DNA of 64,000 nucleotides from Diadema setosum (lineage: Eukaryota > Echinodermata > Echinoidea > Diadematoida > Diadematidae), in assembly GCA_033980235.1 (NCBI GenBank), contig CM067069.1, positions 20,394,650-20,458,649 on the forward strand. The letters run 5' to 3'. The notes under the pieces are model-generated. The model made no database searches and was not told where the DNA came from. It saw only the letters and a program-made list of their open reading frames with translations. A program made the position numbers and the translations under genes. Within the stretch, counting starts at the first letter, position 1. Every line of letters begins with the position of its first letter. Shown here piece after piece: positions 22,801 to 37,800 of this stretch.

Positions 22801-25800
22801 TGATAAGCATAAATCATCACATCTAAATTGACAAAAAGATGCAATATTGTATTTCAAAAAATTTGGATTTATTTGGTAGAAGTGAATGGCAGAAGTTGAA
22901 TTCAAATATTTCATTGCTCTACTTTCAGTTTTGCTTTTTTTTTTTCTTTTTCTTTTTTTGAGCTCACTAAATATTTGGGCAATGCTCAGAAACTCTTCCT
23001 CGAGCTGTGTTTCACTTGCCATCACACTGGTCATCATTTGAAATTTTTGTGAAACTTCAGACTCCATGCCCCATTCAGAATGAGATTTGTTCCTTTTTCT
23101 GAATGCCAAAGCTGAGCTGTTGAAATCATTGTATGAAAACGGATTATTTATCATTGTGATATCATGATATCAGATCCCTTGAAACTGGAGCAAAAGTTAG
23201 GTTTGACATTCACCAAGAGTCAAGGTAGCTCAAGATTGGTTTGTTACCAAAGGATCCTACCAAGCCATGAGTATACTATAAAGTACTCTATACCTGCTGT
23301 CACTGTGCATGCACCATGCTGGCATTCCATGCATGAAGCACTAATGTCTTTGTCTGTCTTAACCACCTGTTACTCAATGTCTACCTCTGTCCACCTGTGT
23401 CCACTCATGTCCACTCACCAGTCTGTCAACAAGAAAAGTGTTATTTTGAGAAGGACAGCACTCTCTTCTGACGTCAAGTCCAGGGTGAGTCTAGGATTGA
23501 TCCAGTCTGAAAACTGCACCTCTTTATTCAGATGTAGTGCATCTCATATTCCAAAAGATTTGAGTGTTCGTTCATTCATTTATTTAGTTCGGATACATTA
23601 TAATAGTCATTGATTGTTGTGTTCATGATATATGTGTTTTCGATTCATCATTTCCTGTTGATCATTGTTTTTACAGCATTGAAATTTATGAAGGCCTATG
23701 TGTTATTGTGACCAAACAATTCACATTTTCCTAAACAATGCTGACTTTCAAGTTTGCAAGGTCAGATATCTCGTGAAGTTCTTGAAGCAACTAAATCATC
23801 TAAGCCTACAGCATCATCTTACAGACTTACTTTAAACTGACACTTTGTATAAGTAAGCACTCCATGTGTTTTGCAAAGACAGTGATTTTTTTCAAGATTC
23901 TTCCATTAAAAGATCAAACAAAGAGTGATTCTTAAAGGACAAGTTCACCTTCATTAACATACGGATTAAGAGAATACAACAATATTAGTAGAACACATCA
24001 GTGAAAGTTTGAGGAAAATTGGACAATCGATGCAAAAGTTATGAATTTTTAAAACTTTTGTGTTGGAACCGCTGGATGAGGAGACTACTAATGCTCGTGA
24101 TGTCATATGAGTACAACAGTATAAAGAAAATGTAAAGAAAATTCAACGTATTTTCACTTTTTTCGCATAATAAAAGAGCACTTGACTTGCCTCTTTCTAA
24201 AGGCAATTGGAATAATATTACCCATAACATATGCCAGTAACGAGTCAAGGGAATGTGTACTTTTTTCAAAAGATGAAATTTTGTGAAATTCTCTTTATAT
24301 TTTCCTTATATTGTTGTACGCAGGTGACATCATACACTGCAGTAGTCTTCTCATCCAGCGGTGACTGCACAAAAACTTCAAAAATTTATAAATTTTGAAC
24401 GGATTGTCCGATTTTCCTCAAACTTTATATGATGTGTTCTACTAATATTGCTACATTCTCTCAATCCTTATGATAATGAAGGTGAGCTTGTCCTGTAATG
24501 AGTGTGACCTTCATATGCACTGATCCATTCTCACGGCCAGAAAGCAACTCCGAAGAATCCTCAAGAATTATGAATGAAGTTTACCCTTTCCACATTCCAG
24601 TTAGTACATTTCCTGTGTGTCTCTCATATATACAGAGCTCCTCTGCACAACCAGGCAACTCAGCCTCAGAGACCATCGACCAGGATTCGGTTCCCCCTGT
24701 CGTCAGGGAAGTCCTCTCGACCTCCAATGGCACCAACTTCTACATCCTGACCGTGGGCAGGGCTCTGGGATTGGAGGAGGAGGAGGAGCCTGGACAGGGC
24801 GGGGACTCCCGGGAGGGAGGGGTGCCAGAGGAGTGGTCACGCCCAGTTTTCCTGCAAAACGTCACCATTCCGGCTGAAATGCTGCAGAACTTGCGGAAGA
24901 AGTGAGTGACATCTCAGAATCTCTCTCTGACAGCATCATTAAGTTTACATCCATCTCTCTCTCTCTGTCATTTTACTCGGTATTTTCTGTATTTACAAGT
25001 GATCTGTTGATTTGTTCATATAAGTCCATTTATTGATTTATCATAATTTTTTTTGATACATTAAGAATCACACTTTGTAGAGATAAAGAATATGCACCAT
25101 GAGATTTTAAATGAATGTAATATAATAATGGTGGGAAATAATTGTGATGGTCATTAATGTAAGACAAAGAATATGGACTTTCAACTGAACGCGACAATGG
25201 GTGGAAAAAAAAAAAGTTTATATCTATGAATAGCTGAATGTAATAACAACCCAAGTCCATTAGAGAAAATTTAGGAAAAATAGAAATGAATACTTAATTT
25301 CCTATTGCCTTTAGTGTTTTCAGTTATTGGGATGTTATTCATACAAATTCTAATATAAAACAGTCACTTGAATGATAATCTCTATTTGCATGACTTTGTA
25401 AATGGTTTCCAAAGGCGATAGCCAAATTTGAACTTGGGTCGTTCTTATATTCAGGTAGTCATATGTGTAATTCTACTTTAAATGGAGAATGGGATCATGA
25501 AGACATATGCCCATATTCCTGGAATATTTGAAACAACAGGGGCATTATGAACACAAATCAGCTCCTTATTAAAGTTTCTTTTGATTGCTTTTACAGCATG
25601 CGAGCCTCCTTTCTAGAGCACCTGGAAGAGTGGATGGTGTATGCCATGGAGAGAGCACACAGTGTGGTGGCTGCTAAGGTAAGATGGAGTGTGATATCAG
25701 ATAGTACTTGGCAATCTAATGCAGTATCCAAATAATGATAATTGACAATTTTATGGTATTATTTAATTCCATCAATGGGCATGTGAGGAGAATATTGATT

Positions 25801-28800
25801 ATTACCCCGTGCAAGTGTCGGTCAAACATTATAGTTGAAACCCTGGGGAAAGTAATAATTTACTCTTACCTTCACAGACCCTGAGTGTGATGAAAAAGTT
25901 TTACTTATTCTGTGTGCCAAATATATGAATCATTGCTGCCAGCTAAAGATCTTGTCAAATGTCCCTTTTTTCTGTAAACAAGTATAACATCTATGTAGAA
26001 ACTTGCTGAATTGAAATGTGAAATAAAAATGCCGGTTAAGTCAGAATTTTGGGTGTTTCTTTGCGTATTTAGATCATTGTTATGAGCTGACTACATACAC
26101 GACTAACAGACAAACATGGATTTTAAGAAAGGTATAAAACTGCTGTATATGTTGTTATTGTGTGATACAAACATAATTACATGAACCGTGAAGTCATAAT
26201 TTTGATAAGAACAGCTCAGTGACAGAAAGAGAAAAAAGGAAAACAAGTTGATGATATTTTTTTTTCATTCATTTTCAGCTTCCTGAATGAAGGCATGGCT
26301 AAATGTTTCTCTGTCAGCTTTGAGGAGGAAGAATGTGAAAAAAAAGTTTTTCATGTCACTATTGATGATCACATTTTATTTCTTGACCACTGACAGATGG
26401 AGGAGCTGAAGAGTGAGTTGGACCTTCGTCTCCACCTACACGAGCCACGCCCCCAGCGCACAGAGCTGGATGTTCACAACGTGCGGGCCGCCGAACTTTT
26501 GCTCCACCAGGAGCGAGTGACCAAGCACTCTCGCGGTGTGTCTGGCGCCCTCTCAGAGATCAAGCAGCGCTTCGCCGCCATGCAGAAGGAACACGACGGA
26601 GTGGTCGAGCGCTTCCGCCAAGACATTGACGCCATGGAGAACGTCTTCATCAATGCTTCCCGCTCTGCCGAGTAAGACACGCCCACGCACTAATGTGTTT
26701 CTTAATGCATAGTTGTCCTCATGATCACCTTGATGTCTGTATATACATAGTGTAATTGATGTGTAACATGCCATATTGCAACCTCATTGTCAAATGAGGA
26801 AGTTAGCTATCATATATCTAGAATTGGGTTTAGCTGTAATAGTTTCATTGTCTCTTTTCTATATGGTTGACTATTCAAAGATGTGTTTGTTTGTTTTTAA
26901 ATGGAATCAGAATGAAGTGTGTAATCACATTTTATGAGCACTGTCTTCTACTAATTACACAATTGAACTACCTGGTAATCCATGATTATCAATTATCCAA
27001 TTGTTGCTGGAGACTGGTAATGAAATTTAATCCCCGGTAAATGTCGTACAAACACTCTGTGTCACAGAGCTGCAACTAAGAAGTTTTCATGATATTCAGT
27101 ATACTTTTTTTTTTCATTATTCACAATTAAAAAAAAAATGTTTTTAAAATAACAGATATGTTGCATGCTTGATACAAGCAATTTTCTCAATATTAATCTA
27201 ACTGTGACTTTTGCCTGAAGAATATGTTATTTCATGGGGTCTAGGGCAATTACCCCCTGGGCAAATACCCAGGACTCTTCCCCTAACCCTAATCCTAATC
27301 CTAATCCTAATCCTGAACCCATCCTAAGCCTAATCTTTACTCTAATCCTAAACCTAACCCTAATCTTTACTCTAACCTTACCATTAACCAGTATTTAGCC
27401 GGGGGGGGGGGATAATTGCCCTGGTACATATTCTATGATGAATTTTTTTTTTTTCTGTTTTTTTTTTCTTTTTCTTTTTTTGTCTGCAGAGGTTGGCATC
27501 CCTGATTTCTAGATAGTAAAGAAATCCATTACATGAATGGGGAAATTAAGAAATTGAGTCATAAGGAACAAGCAAAAAAGTTAAGAAAGTTAGAAAGTTA
27601 GAAAAAGATTATTGGATACTAGTGTGCCTAAAACCATGTATGTGAAAAAATATATATGTGAAAAAATATACACTCATGCACTGATGATTGCATGCCTCCC
27701 ACTGCAGCTTGGTGGCGCTGTCACACCAAGTCAACACCAAAGTGGAGAGTCACATGGACGTCATCAGGGCATCCCTCAGGCAGTTCAGACAGTACCTGGA
27801 CGACACACTGCAGATGCTGCGGGAGTCCAACGCCAGATTCATCAAGTCTTTCAAGTGAGTCTGAAATCTTGTCTTGTATCTAGTAGTATGCATATGTGTT
27901 TGTATATGTTCAAATTGTATGTATGTATGTATGTTTGAATGTATTATATGTACAGTTGAACCTCTATTATCCGGCCTCCCTTTATCCGGATCTCTCTATT
28001 ATCCGGACGTAATCTCGCCGTGATTTTGTTTTAATAATTACGGGAAGAAAGGGGGATTCCTAACTCCTTGAGAATTCCTACCCAAACACACATGAATTAC
28101 ATATTACTTCCAATATGATTAACATACATTGCATCAAATTTCCTTCCAAATTGCTTACCTTCAGACATTTCAACATCCCGAAACATCCCCAAATGTAACA
28201 ATGAAAAGGTTGCAGTATACACATTACTACATGTGGTACTACAATGGGCTACATCAGTACATGTGTATGTATATGTACATGTATAAAAAGCATTGAGTCT
28301 CCCGTATCCGGCCAAATCCCTTATCCGGATGAGCCCCGGTCCCGACTTGTCCGGATACGAGAGGTTCAACTGTACATACAAGTGTATGTTTGTTTGTGTG
28401 TATATTTGTATGTATAATTGGCTGTATGTATAATATATATACCTGAATGAAATGTTTGATGTTCTTTTGTAGGACCATTATCTTTAAAAACACAACTGTT
28501 TTGAAATATAATAATTATATAGGTGTGACTCGTATGTATGTAATGCAGTCTTCTAACATTTTATCTGCTTGCATTTCCAAGAGTGTCAATGCTATTATGT
28601 GTTATATGGTGATTTGTATAGTCTCAAGAATGTAGTTCATTCAATATGTTATGTGAGTTCCCTTGTGTAATTTCTTCATTCTTTCCACGCTTGAAACATA
28701 TTTGGCCATGATACAAACCTATTCAAAGGAAACTTTGTCTGAGTGAACTGGAACACAATTTTTGCATTGCCTAAGGCTTCAATTGACTGTATTCATAAAA

Positions 28801-31800
28801 TGTTTCCCCTCAGGCTATTTTCCGATGGAGGTAACTTTTCCCCGGAGGAGGTGGAGGCCTACAAGAAGAAACTGGAGAAGCTGGCCATCAAGATAGACTC
28901 GGCGGAGGGATTCGTCATGGCCGACCTGGAGGGCATGGAGGCGAGGAGACTGACGCAGGCCACCAACATTGCTGGAAAGTTTGAAGACAGGTGAGGCCGT
29001 GGTGGGAAGATGCTGGTCGGGGATCGTTCTGTACCGTTGCAGTTGCAGTTCTATCATTTGGCACTGTGCAAGATTTCCCAGGTGCTTGTTGTTTGAAGAA
29101 AACTTCAGATTGTAAAGCAGGCTTTGAACATGGCAGCCAAATGAGAAGGCACGAAAAAGTGTGAAGAGGCAAAAAATATTTGTGATATAGTACCAGTCTT
29201 ATTGTGAAAGAAGTTAAAAGCATTCAGATAAGCCAGTGAGTTTTGATAGGAACATTGTATTAAAGTGACAAATAATAATAACATTAGAGCAGTGGCTCTG
29301 ACGATATGCCACGATAATTGTCAATGATAACCATTTGTCGGTGATAATCTCGTGTCATCTTTAACCCACTGAAGACTAGTCCGGAGTATACTCGGGCAGG
29401 TGTCTGTGGGAAATGAGTGCTAAAACAAAATCAGTCCATCCTCAACAAGTTAACATGCACCCTCTTTTGTCACGTTTACCGCCATGTTCTCATCAGATTC
29501 AAGAGTCACCTGTTTGACCTGACGTTCATTGAGAAGTTGAGCCGGTGGCTGAACAACACCCAGGTGAAGATCAAGGGAGAGGTGGCGGCCAGTAACACTC
29601 AGGCACAGAACCTCATGAGGCTGCTTAACACGCTGGAAACCAGAGTGGACGCTTGCGAGCGTCCCAATCTGGACAAGGAGGTGTGTATGGACTCTTGCCC
29701 TTATTTTCACTCACTTGGGGGTTCCTCTTTTTTTGCTGCAACAGTCACTGAGTATTTTTTGAGACGTATTCTGGAGAATAAGATGACTGCACAGAGCACC
29801 CCTGCCAGTCAGGGCTACAACACATGGAATCTGTCTTACTGATAGCCAAATTTACACCTTCTAGAACTAGCGTATTCATTCCTTTAGTTGAAGCTCCTGA
29901 GTTTACCGATTTCAGGGTAATGCCGTCATGACAACAAGACTAAGATTTGCTGTTGTTTTTAGTTGTTTTAATAAGGTCTTGATGAATTCAATCAGCTATT
30001 TGGCAATTTCCTTGAACTGCAAAAGGTTCCTTTAGTATGTTAAATAGCAACAGTTGAGTGGCAATCAATTACACTACTGACAAGATTGCGTGTCAGCTTT
30101 CTCTGGTCAGTTGGTTTGTTGTTCAAGTTTGGCATCATACTTAATTTTGTCTTTTTTAATTTGATTTGATTTTACTTTTTATTTTGGATGGAAGCAGTGG
30201 TTGTGACTATGGTTCTTTGCGTGTCCTTTGCAGCAAATTACCCCTGGAGAGCTACTGGAGACCCTCCCAGCAACCTTCCAAGCCTTTGATGAGAGGGCCC
30301 AGTACCTGAACTGTGCGAAGCACCTCCTGGTCAACCCACCCTCTATAGTCGGTGCTCCAGTATCGCGTGGCAACCAGAACCCTATTGTCAAGGTACTTTG
30401 AAATGGATTTTGTTTAGGATTGAATGAATTTGACAGTATTCAGTATGTTATGAGTCCTCCATTTTGATTAACTCGGCCAAACAAACAAACAAAGAATTAC
30501 AGTGTTAATCATGATACAGTGTATCTTGTCCACATGACGACATTTCTGCTATTATCTTGTCTCTCAAAACCTATTATTTTGGTCGTTAAAGACTATTACC
30601 ACTTTTGACGAGAAGATGTTCAAGGCCTACGACAAACAGAAACAAAGATGATGAAAAAAAAGTCCACAAGCACTTACACTGGGAAAACTAAGAATATATC
30701 AGATGATTTCACAAGCATTTCAGATAATTCGCTTCTCCAAGGTGATTATTTATTTGATCTTATAGTATCAATCTTTTCAACAGTAATTGTGACTCTGTTG
30801 TAAGCTTAGTGTCTGTGAAGCTCTAGCTTAGTTTGTAGCAAGGCCCTTCCAGTTTTACTTAGTCAGTACTCTACTATTTATCCTTAGGTTTCTTTTGAAA
30901 GCAAACATGTTGGTCATTCTGATCCAAACAAGCTGACCATTCACTATCTTGTCTATCTGTCTTGCCTCTTCTTCAGGTTGGGTTTTCTGGTGACCAAGGA
31001 GCCCCAGGACCCCAGCCCCCTAGCACCGCCACTGCCCAGACCCCGATGACCTCCACCACGGCTGCTGCCCTCAAGGCCAGTAAGATGCAGTCTGAAGATG
31101 CTGCGGTTTCAATCATCAAAAACATTTTAACGTGAGTAAAGAGCCAAGTATTGAAGGCAGACAAGTGTACAGTGTTTGTATTTGAGGCAAGTTTGCGAAT
31201 ACAAGTGAAGAATTGTGCAGTATCATGGGAAGTAGTTTTTTGTTGTTGTTGTTGTTTTTTTTTTTGGGGGGGGAGGGCTGAAATGTGTGCTTGCTGAAAA
31301 ATTATAGAAAATTGATACAGTGCACTACCATTAAACAAAGTCCTCAGGACCAATGGTTTTCTTCTGTTATATTGAAACTACCCCCTGGACAATGGACAAC
31401 TACCCCAGACCCTTCCTCTGACCCTAACCCTAATCCCAATCCTGAGCCTAATCCTAGCCCTAACCCAAACTCTAACCTTAAACCTGACCCTAACCCTACT
31501 CTTTACTCTAACCCTATGTCTGACCAGTATTTAGCCGGGGGTAATTGTCCTCAGGGGGGTAATTACCATGATACGCAAAATTTCTTTGTAGCTGAACAGG
31601 TAAAGACTATAAATACATGTAGACTGTAATTTTGTGACCTTAATTTTTACTCAACATATAACTAGAATTTCATTATAACCATGTTCATTACAACAGGAGT
31701 GCATTGTAGTTTGAATGATAGTTATGATGATGTGGAATATGATGATGTCAGCTATTGAGATATAAACATGATGCGACATTTTATCTTGTTCTTTTTTTTC

Positions 31801-34800
31801 TCTCTCTCTCTTTCTTTAACAGATCTCAGAAGCAGAAAAGGAGTGGACAGATTGAAGAAATGCCAGCAACGACCCCTTGTGAGTTGACTTCATGTTTGTA
31901 TGTCACAGGGAAGTACTAGGGAGCTTTAGATTTTAGACACGCGAACGTTCAGAGGAAAAAACATGTTCTGAGCGTGCGCAGAAGCGCGCGTCAAGTGGAT
32001 CTATTTTTAGCTTGCGTCGCCTGAGTTTTTCACTACGCGTACTGGGCTATTTTTATGTCCGCACAGTTTGCAACGTAGAGAGCTACTTCAAGCACCGATC
32101 ATATGGGGGCGCGATTTCATTTTTTATACGTTGCGTCCCAGCGTAATCTAAAGCTACTTTTCAACGCAACACAGGGGAGAGGAGAACGTCCGCGCACTCG
32201 TCGTCTCAAATGTCCGCGCGTCAAAATCTAAAGCTCCCTATTATATCTGTGCGGAAAGTGTCTGTGGAGAATTAACTGCCATCTTAAGTACTAAAATAAA
32301 AAAAGGAAAAAAACCCTCTTCATTCAGTCATATTTTGAATGAGGTAAGCAATACAGAAGGGAAAAATAAAAACTTTTCTGTCTAAATTAATTCAATTTTT
32401 GTGTCCATCATATTTGGTTATTTAAATTTCGGAGAAGAACAAACTTTCATCACATTACCCAGTAAGTCCAGACCGAGGCAGATTAAATGATCATGTATTT
32501 GGTATTACCCAGGTCTTCATCTTTGCACATCACAAGTTATGAAGCACTAGAAACTAAAACCAATTACTCTCCATGTTACTCACCCATTAATTGATGAGAA
32601 GTGATGTTATGAAGCACATCTTAGGCCAAAATGTAAAGTAGTTTCCTATCTGACTACTGTATCGATAAGTTGTTATTTTCGCGTACAGATATTTTTGCGA
32701 AAAAGGAAGTCACAAACATTTTCACGAGATGTCGTTTTCACGAATGGATGTCAAGGCTTTTGTTAGTAGACCATTGCCCTAGCGCATGGCAATATTTTCG
32801 TGTGTTGTTAAATTTGCTGTCCAGCAATGATTTGCAAAATTCATGAAAATTAAACCCTTGCAATAATAACTGCTTATACAGAACACCTTACCTTTTCCCT
32901 GTCTAATTTGCTGTCTTTCTACCTTCTGATGATGATGTAACCAACCCCTCATGTCTCTCTTCCCTCTCCTGGCAGCCGTGAACCGTATTGTAGCTTCACA
33001 ACCGGTGGGCGTGGGAGCCGACACCCAGCGACAGACTGCTACTACGGACGATGGGCGTGGCGGTAAGTGCCCCACCCGACCCCCTGGGACCAAACTCATG
33101 GACAAGGATAGGCCCAAGGTGGGCAGCATCAAACGCACCACATCTACAACCTCTGAGCACAATCCCCGCCGGAGTGCGTCAGGGTAGGTTTTCACCCTTC
33201 ACCTTCGGGGTCATGTCTGTAATCAAGAAATTGTAGTTTACATGTTATCATGGCAAAGTGTTACCATGACAAAGTGTACATTGTTTCTGCTTTTGTTTGT
33301 TATAATCATCATTTGTGCATATACTTTTATATTGTGTTCGACGAACTGTCCGTATCAGATGAATAAAAGTCAAATTGACAACTTGTACCACTTTGAATCA
33401 TTTCTTTGATGAAAATAAATAAACTATTAAATTATTCATAATCGCATTTCTTTTCTAGAACTCCACCCTACAGCTATGTGCCCAGATGTTGAAGTTGTCA
33501 GTCAGCAAAGCAAGAAAATTGACAATTGGGGTTGTTATATTACCCTGTCAAATTGCGTTCAGGGTGGGGTGCAGTTGGGGTAAGGATGGATAGGGGGAAA
33601 GCAGATTCAATTAACAGAATGGATAAAAGTCATTTTGCAATCCAAGTATTAGTATCATGTTTTTCATCTATCAATTCCAATAGTATTTATTTTTCTTGTG
33701 TGTATGACTTGTACACATATGTATTCTAACCTTACTGTGGACATTTCTTTGCTGAATCCTATATTTCAATATGCAGAACCCAGAAGAACAAGAATTCTGC
33801 CCTCAAGTTTGACCCCAAGTACTATGTCTTTGGAGAAAAGCCTGAGAGAGAAACGTAAGTGGCTATGCAGTAGCACTTCAACTTTTACCTGAAGAGTTCA
33901 TGTACCTGATAGGTGAATGAAATAAATGCTGAACTGTTCATCAGATTATTGTGATAACAGCAGAACAAATGATTAATGTGTGTTCGAACAAATAATACTT
34001 TCAGTGGAGACTGCATTGTAGCATTATCACCTGCAAACATAACTTAAATGTCACTTGAGAACCTAAGGGGTAATAGCTTGGGATGTTTATTGATGAGAGA
34101 TCTAATTTGATTGAATTGTGGGTTTGAAATTAGTGGTCCTAATATTTGCAAGCCATCCACTAGATTTTGTTGACAGATATGATTTCTGAACAAATAGTCA
34201 TAATGAAAGCTTAAGAATTTCAGAAGGGTTTGGTAGAAAACAATTGATTATATATCAAAGTTTGTCTCTGCCAAAAGAGTTTCGTTTAAATGTGAAACAG
34301 TTTGATTATGTTCCTGTTAGTATACATGAATAGCAAGCAGTGTAGAGAATTGCACTTAGACAAGGATGTCTTTTTGAAATCACTCCTGTGCTAGTGCTTA
34401 AAGGGATGGTACAGTATTGGTAGAGATGAGAATTGGGCTTTTAATTGTTCGCGAGATACCAAGAAAACACTTATGAAATAGTATACAAATAGTGAATGAT
34501 CACGAGTGCAATGGTACAAGATTTCGCACAAGGTGAAAGATAGAGGTGCTCTATTCAACGAGGCGAAGCCAAGTTGAATAGTGCGCCTCATCTTTCACCT
34601 AGTGTGAAATCTGGTTCCATTGCACGAGTAAAGACCATACACTATTTGTTTTATACAACACCTCGAACGTCAACAGATTTGGTACTCACAGATTCTTGAA
34701 TTTAGCACAGAAATAGCAACCATTTTCCTTGAAAGACGAATGAGTAGCCTCACAGGCGCAGTCACCGTGTACGTACATATGCGAAACAAAGTTGTTTACA

Positions 34801-37800
34801 AAAATGAGTGACAAAAGTATGCGCATGCATGTAAGCGCGCTTGTAATTGTTGAGTGCGCGCGGCACATGTTTGTTTATTGTGACACCAGAGTGCGTGCAG
34901 TGGAACATTTTGGTCAAACAGAATTGCACGGATGACAGCCAGAGCGTGCAATGGAGCGTTTAACTAAATGTCACATGATGATATCGGATAGCTACATTCT
35001 AAATAGGTGTTGTATAATACAGAGCATACCATTTGCAGAGGAATTCAAAGGTTATTTGATGAAAATCGGGTTTCAAGTGACTGAAACATCCAAAAACGAA
35101 GTAAAACAAAGCGATCGTAATAAAGTGTGGATCCCACACTTATTAGAATCGCTCTGTTTTGGATATCTCAGCCATTTCAAAACCAATTTTAATCAAAGAA
35201 ACGTTGAATTCCTCATGGAATTACATGCTCTTTCATATTTCGTAAGAGGTTTCTCATTATCTCACAAAAAATGTTAGAGACCTGAAATTAGGTCTCAACC
35301 CAAATTGTATGATCCCTTTAATATGCCTGTCAAGAATGTTTGTATGAATTTTTGAACCATCTGTGAATGTTCTTGTTTATGTTTCTGTTTATCTGTCTGA
35401 GTATGCATATGTCATGGATGTGTCTGTAAGTTTCTGGGTAGCTTTTTTATGCAAGTGTTTGCGGAATGTGTTTGCGTGTGTTTGAATATGTGCCTTTGAT
35501 GTGTTTGTGTCTATGTCTGTGTTTGTGTATGTGTATGTAATGGGTATTTCTGTATCTCCAAGAGTTCAACCAATCACACTTTGTTGTCACTCCTAGACAC
35601 TTCCTGGCTCTCATCAAGAAGACGCTCCAAGATGCTTTGGATGGTCTCCTCACTACAGCTGATGTGAGTCTCTTCTAATTCTTTAGTGTCAGACATCTTT
35701 CTTCAGTTTCTTAGGGTCTTTCACTGGACAATAAATAATAATTGCCTTCAACTATCAGCTGCAGCCTCTTTCATATTTTACTGTTCCTGCCCTGGTTCTT
35801 TCATGAATAAAAAAAAAAAACAACAACAACAAATACTTTGGAAATTGGCAATTGTTCAGTCAACTTACATATCTCCAGTTCAATATCAATTATGTCATGT
35901 AACACATTCCATTCTCAACAATTTTTTTTTTTTAAGTAAGAGGAGGGGAATTTTATAAAGTTCTAGTTTTGCACTATGTGTGCAATGAAAAAGAATAATG
36001 TTCAGTTCAAATTCTTTTATTCCAGTGTGTCATCATGGAATGTAGCATTTTCATAGAACTTTTATGAAACAAAATTTATAAATTGAAGTTTTCTGAACTA
36101 AATTATTTCAAATAATTATTTCAAATTCCCAGCTCAGTGTAGGCTCTTTCTTTTGGCAGAACAGTTTCTATAACCCTTAAATTCCCAGCTCAGAGTAGAC
36201 CCTTTCATATGGGAGGACAATTTCTATAACCCTTTTATTCCCAGCTCAGTGTAGACCCTTTCATATGGCAGGACAGTTTCTATAACCCTTTTATTCCCAG
36301 CTCAGTGTAGACCCATTCATTTGGCAGGACAGTTTCTATAACCCTTTTATTCCCATCTCTGTATAAATCCTTACACTTGGCAGGACAGTTTCTATAACCC
36401 TTTAATTCCCAGCTCAGTGTAGACCCTTTCATATGGCAGGACAATTTCTATAACCCTTTTATCCCGGCTCAGTGTAGACCCTTTCATTTGGCAGGAAAAT
36501 TTCTATAACTCTGTCCTGCCACTCTGCAGCACAAGTTTGTTGGGTTTTTTTCAATAAAATTTTTTAGAAGGTAATGGCAGTAGTGTTGGTAGTGTCTTCT
36601 TAACCCTGAAATATTTCTATCCTGCTCGTAGCTATACTACCGACAGAAGAGCAGTCGTCCTGTGACTCGCCCTCAAGCCATCCACGAGACCTTTGAGCAG
36701 TGCGCTGACGTGGTGGTCACCAAGCTTCAATCCTACTACACACAGGCAGACCAGTACCACAACCAGTGTCTGCAAGGTGGGTGGAGCAGGGGGCGTGGCA
36801 TGTATTTTGACCTCGTAGAGTAACCAGAGTGTGATGTCGTATTCATTCATTGCCATGGAAACTGGTTCTGTGCAATCTCACCTCGCCCGAGTGTTTGTGT
36901 GCGCACCTGGTTCCAACCCAAGCTAATGGAAAAGTGGAAATTTTTGCGATTGTGAAATTTTCGCGCCTTTCGCTCAACCATAAGTTTGCGCAAAAATAAA
37001 AGCATGCAGATATTTTTGCACATCATAGGTTCCAGTAGTTCATGTTCTGATTCTGCCGAATTGAAAACATGCGAAATTCATCTTACCCAGCCGGGCGCGA
37101 AAAATTACATGGATGAAATGTCCACTTTTACCCAAGACTGTGACCTCATCACTTCAGTATTCTATTGACTCACATGATTGATGAAGGGATGACTGGGACA
37201 CAGAGGGAAAACTTCTCATGTGAGTACAACATGGGTTACTTTCCTTAGTAGGGAAGAGGATTTAAGTTACAGCAGTGGTAACCAAGTAAAAAATAACGTG
37301 GCTGAGTTTGGAAATAGCATTATGAGGTCATGAGAACATTGACTGCTGTGCATTGTCATGCCATCCATCAATGCATTTGACAGGTGATGAATTAGTTTGT
37401 TTGTCAAGGCAGTTGTAGATTTTATTCATCGTCACCAAGAGCAAGCTGACCAAGATGGTAGGCTGGAAACTATGATAACAGCAGTATAGAGACAACAAAC
37501 AACATAAGAGATGGAGTAGACAAAAAGAAATGAAACAGTCTGAAGACACTTTAAAGAACAATATCTTTCCATGAACAAAAGATATATTGCCTACCCATCT
37601 AAAGACTGTTTCAATAAAAATCATCAAACTTTTCCTCCATTTTGATCATCATCCCTGGCTCCTTGTCGCTATGGTAACAGAGTTTCGTGAGCAGCTAGAG
37701 AGACTAGAGAAGGAGGTGGCCAAGGTTCCCCCACTGGTCATCAACCAGCTCCTCCAACACCACATCCACAAGGCTGACACTCTCATGAAGAGAGGCAGCG

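Noticed and set aside
34951..35277. 108-codon open frame
   Set aside because: It spans the nested insertion and the right half of a MITE; no protein-like conservation is visible.
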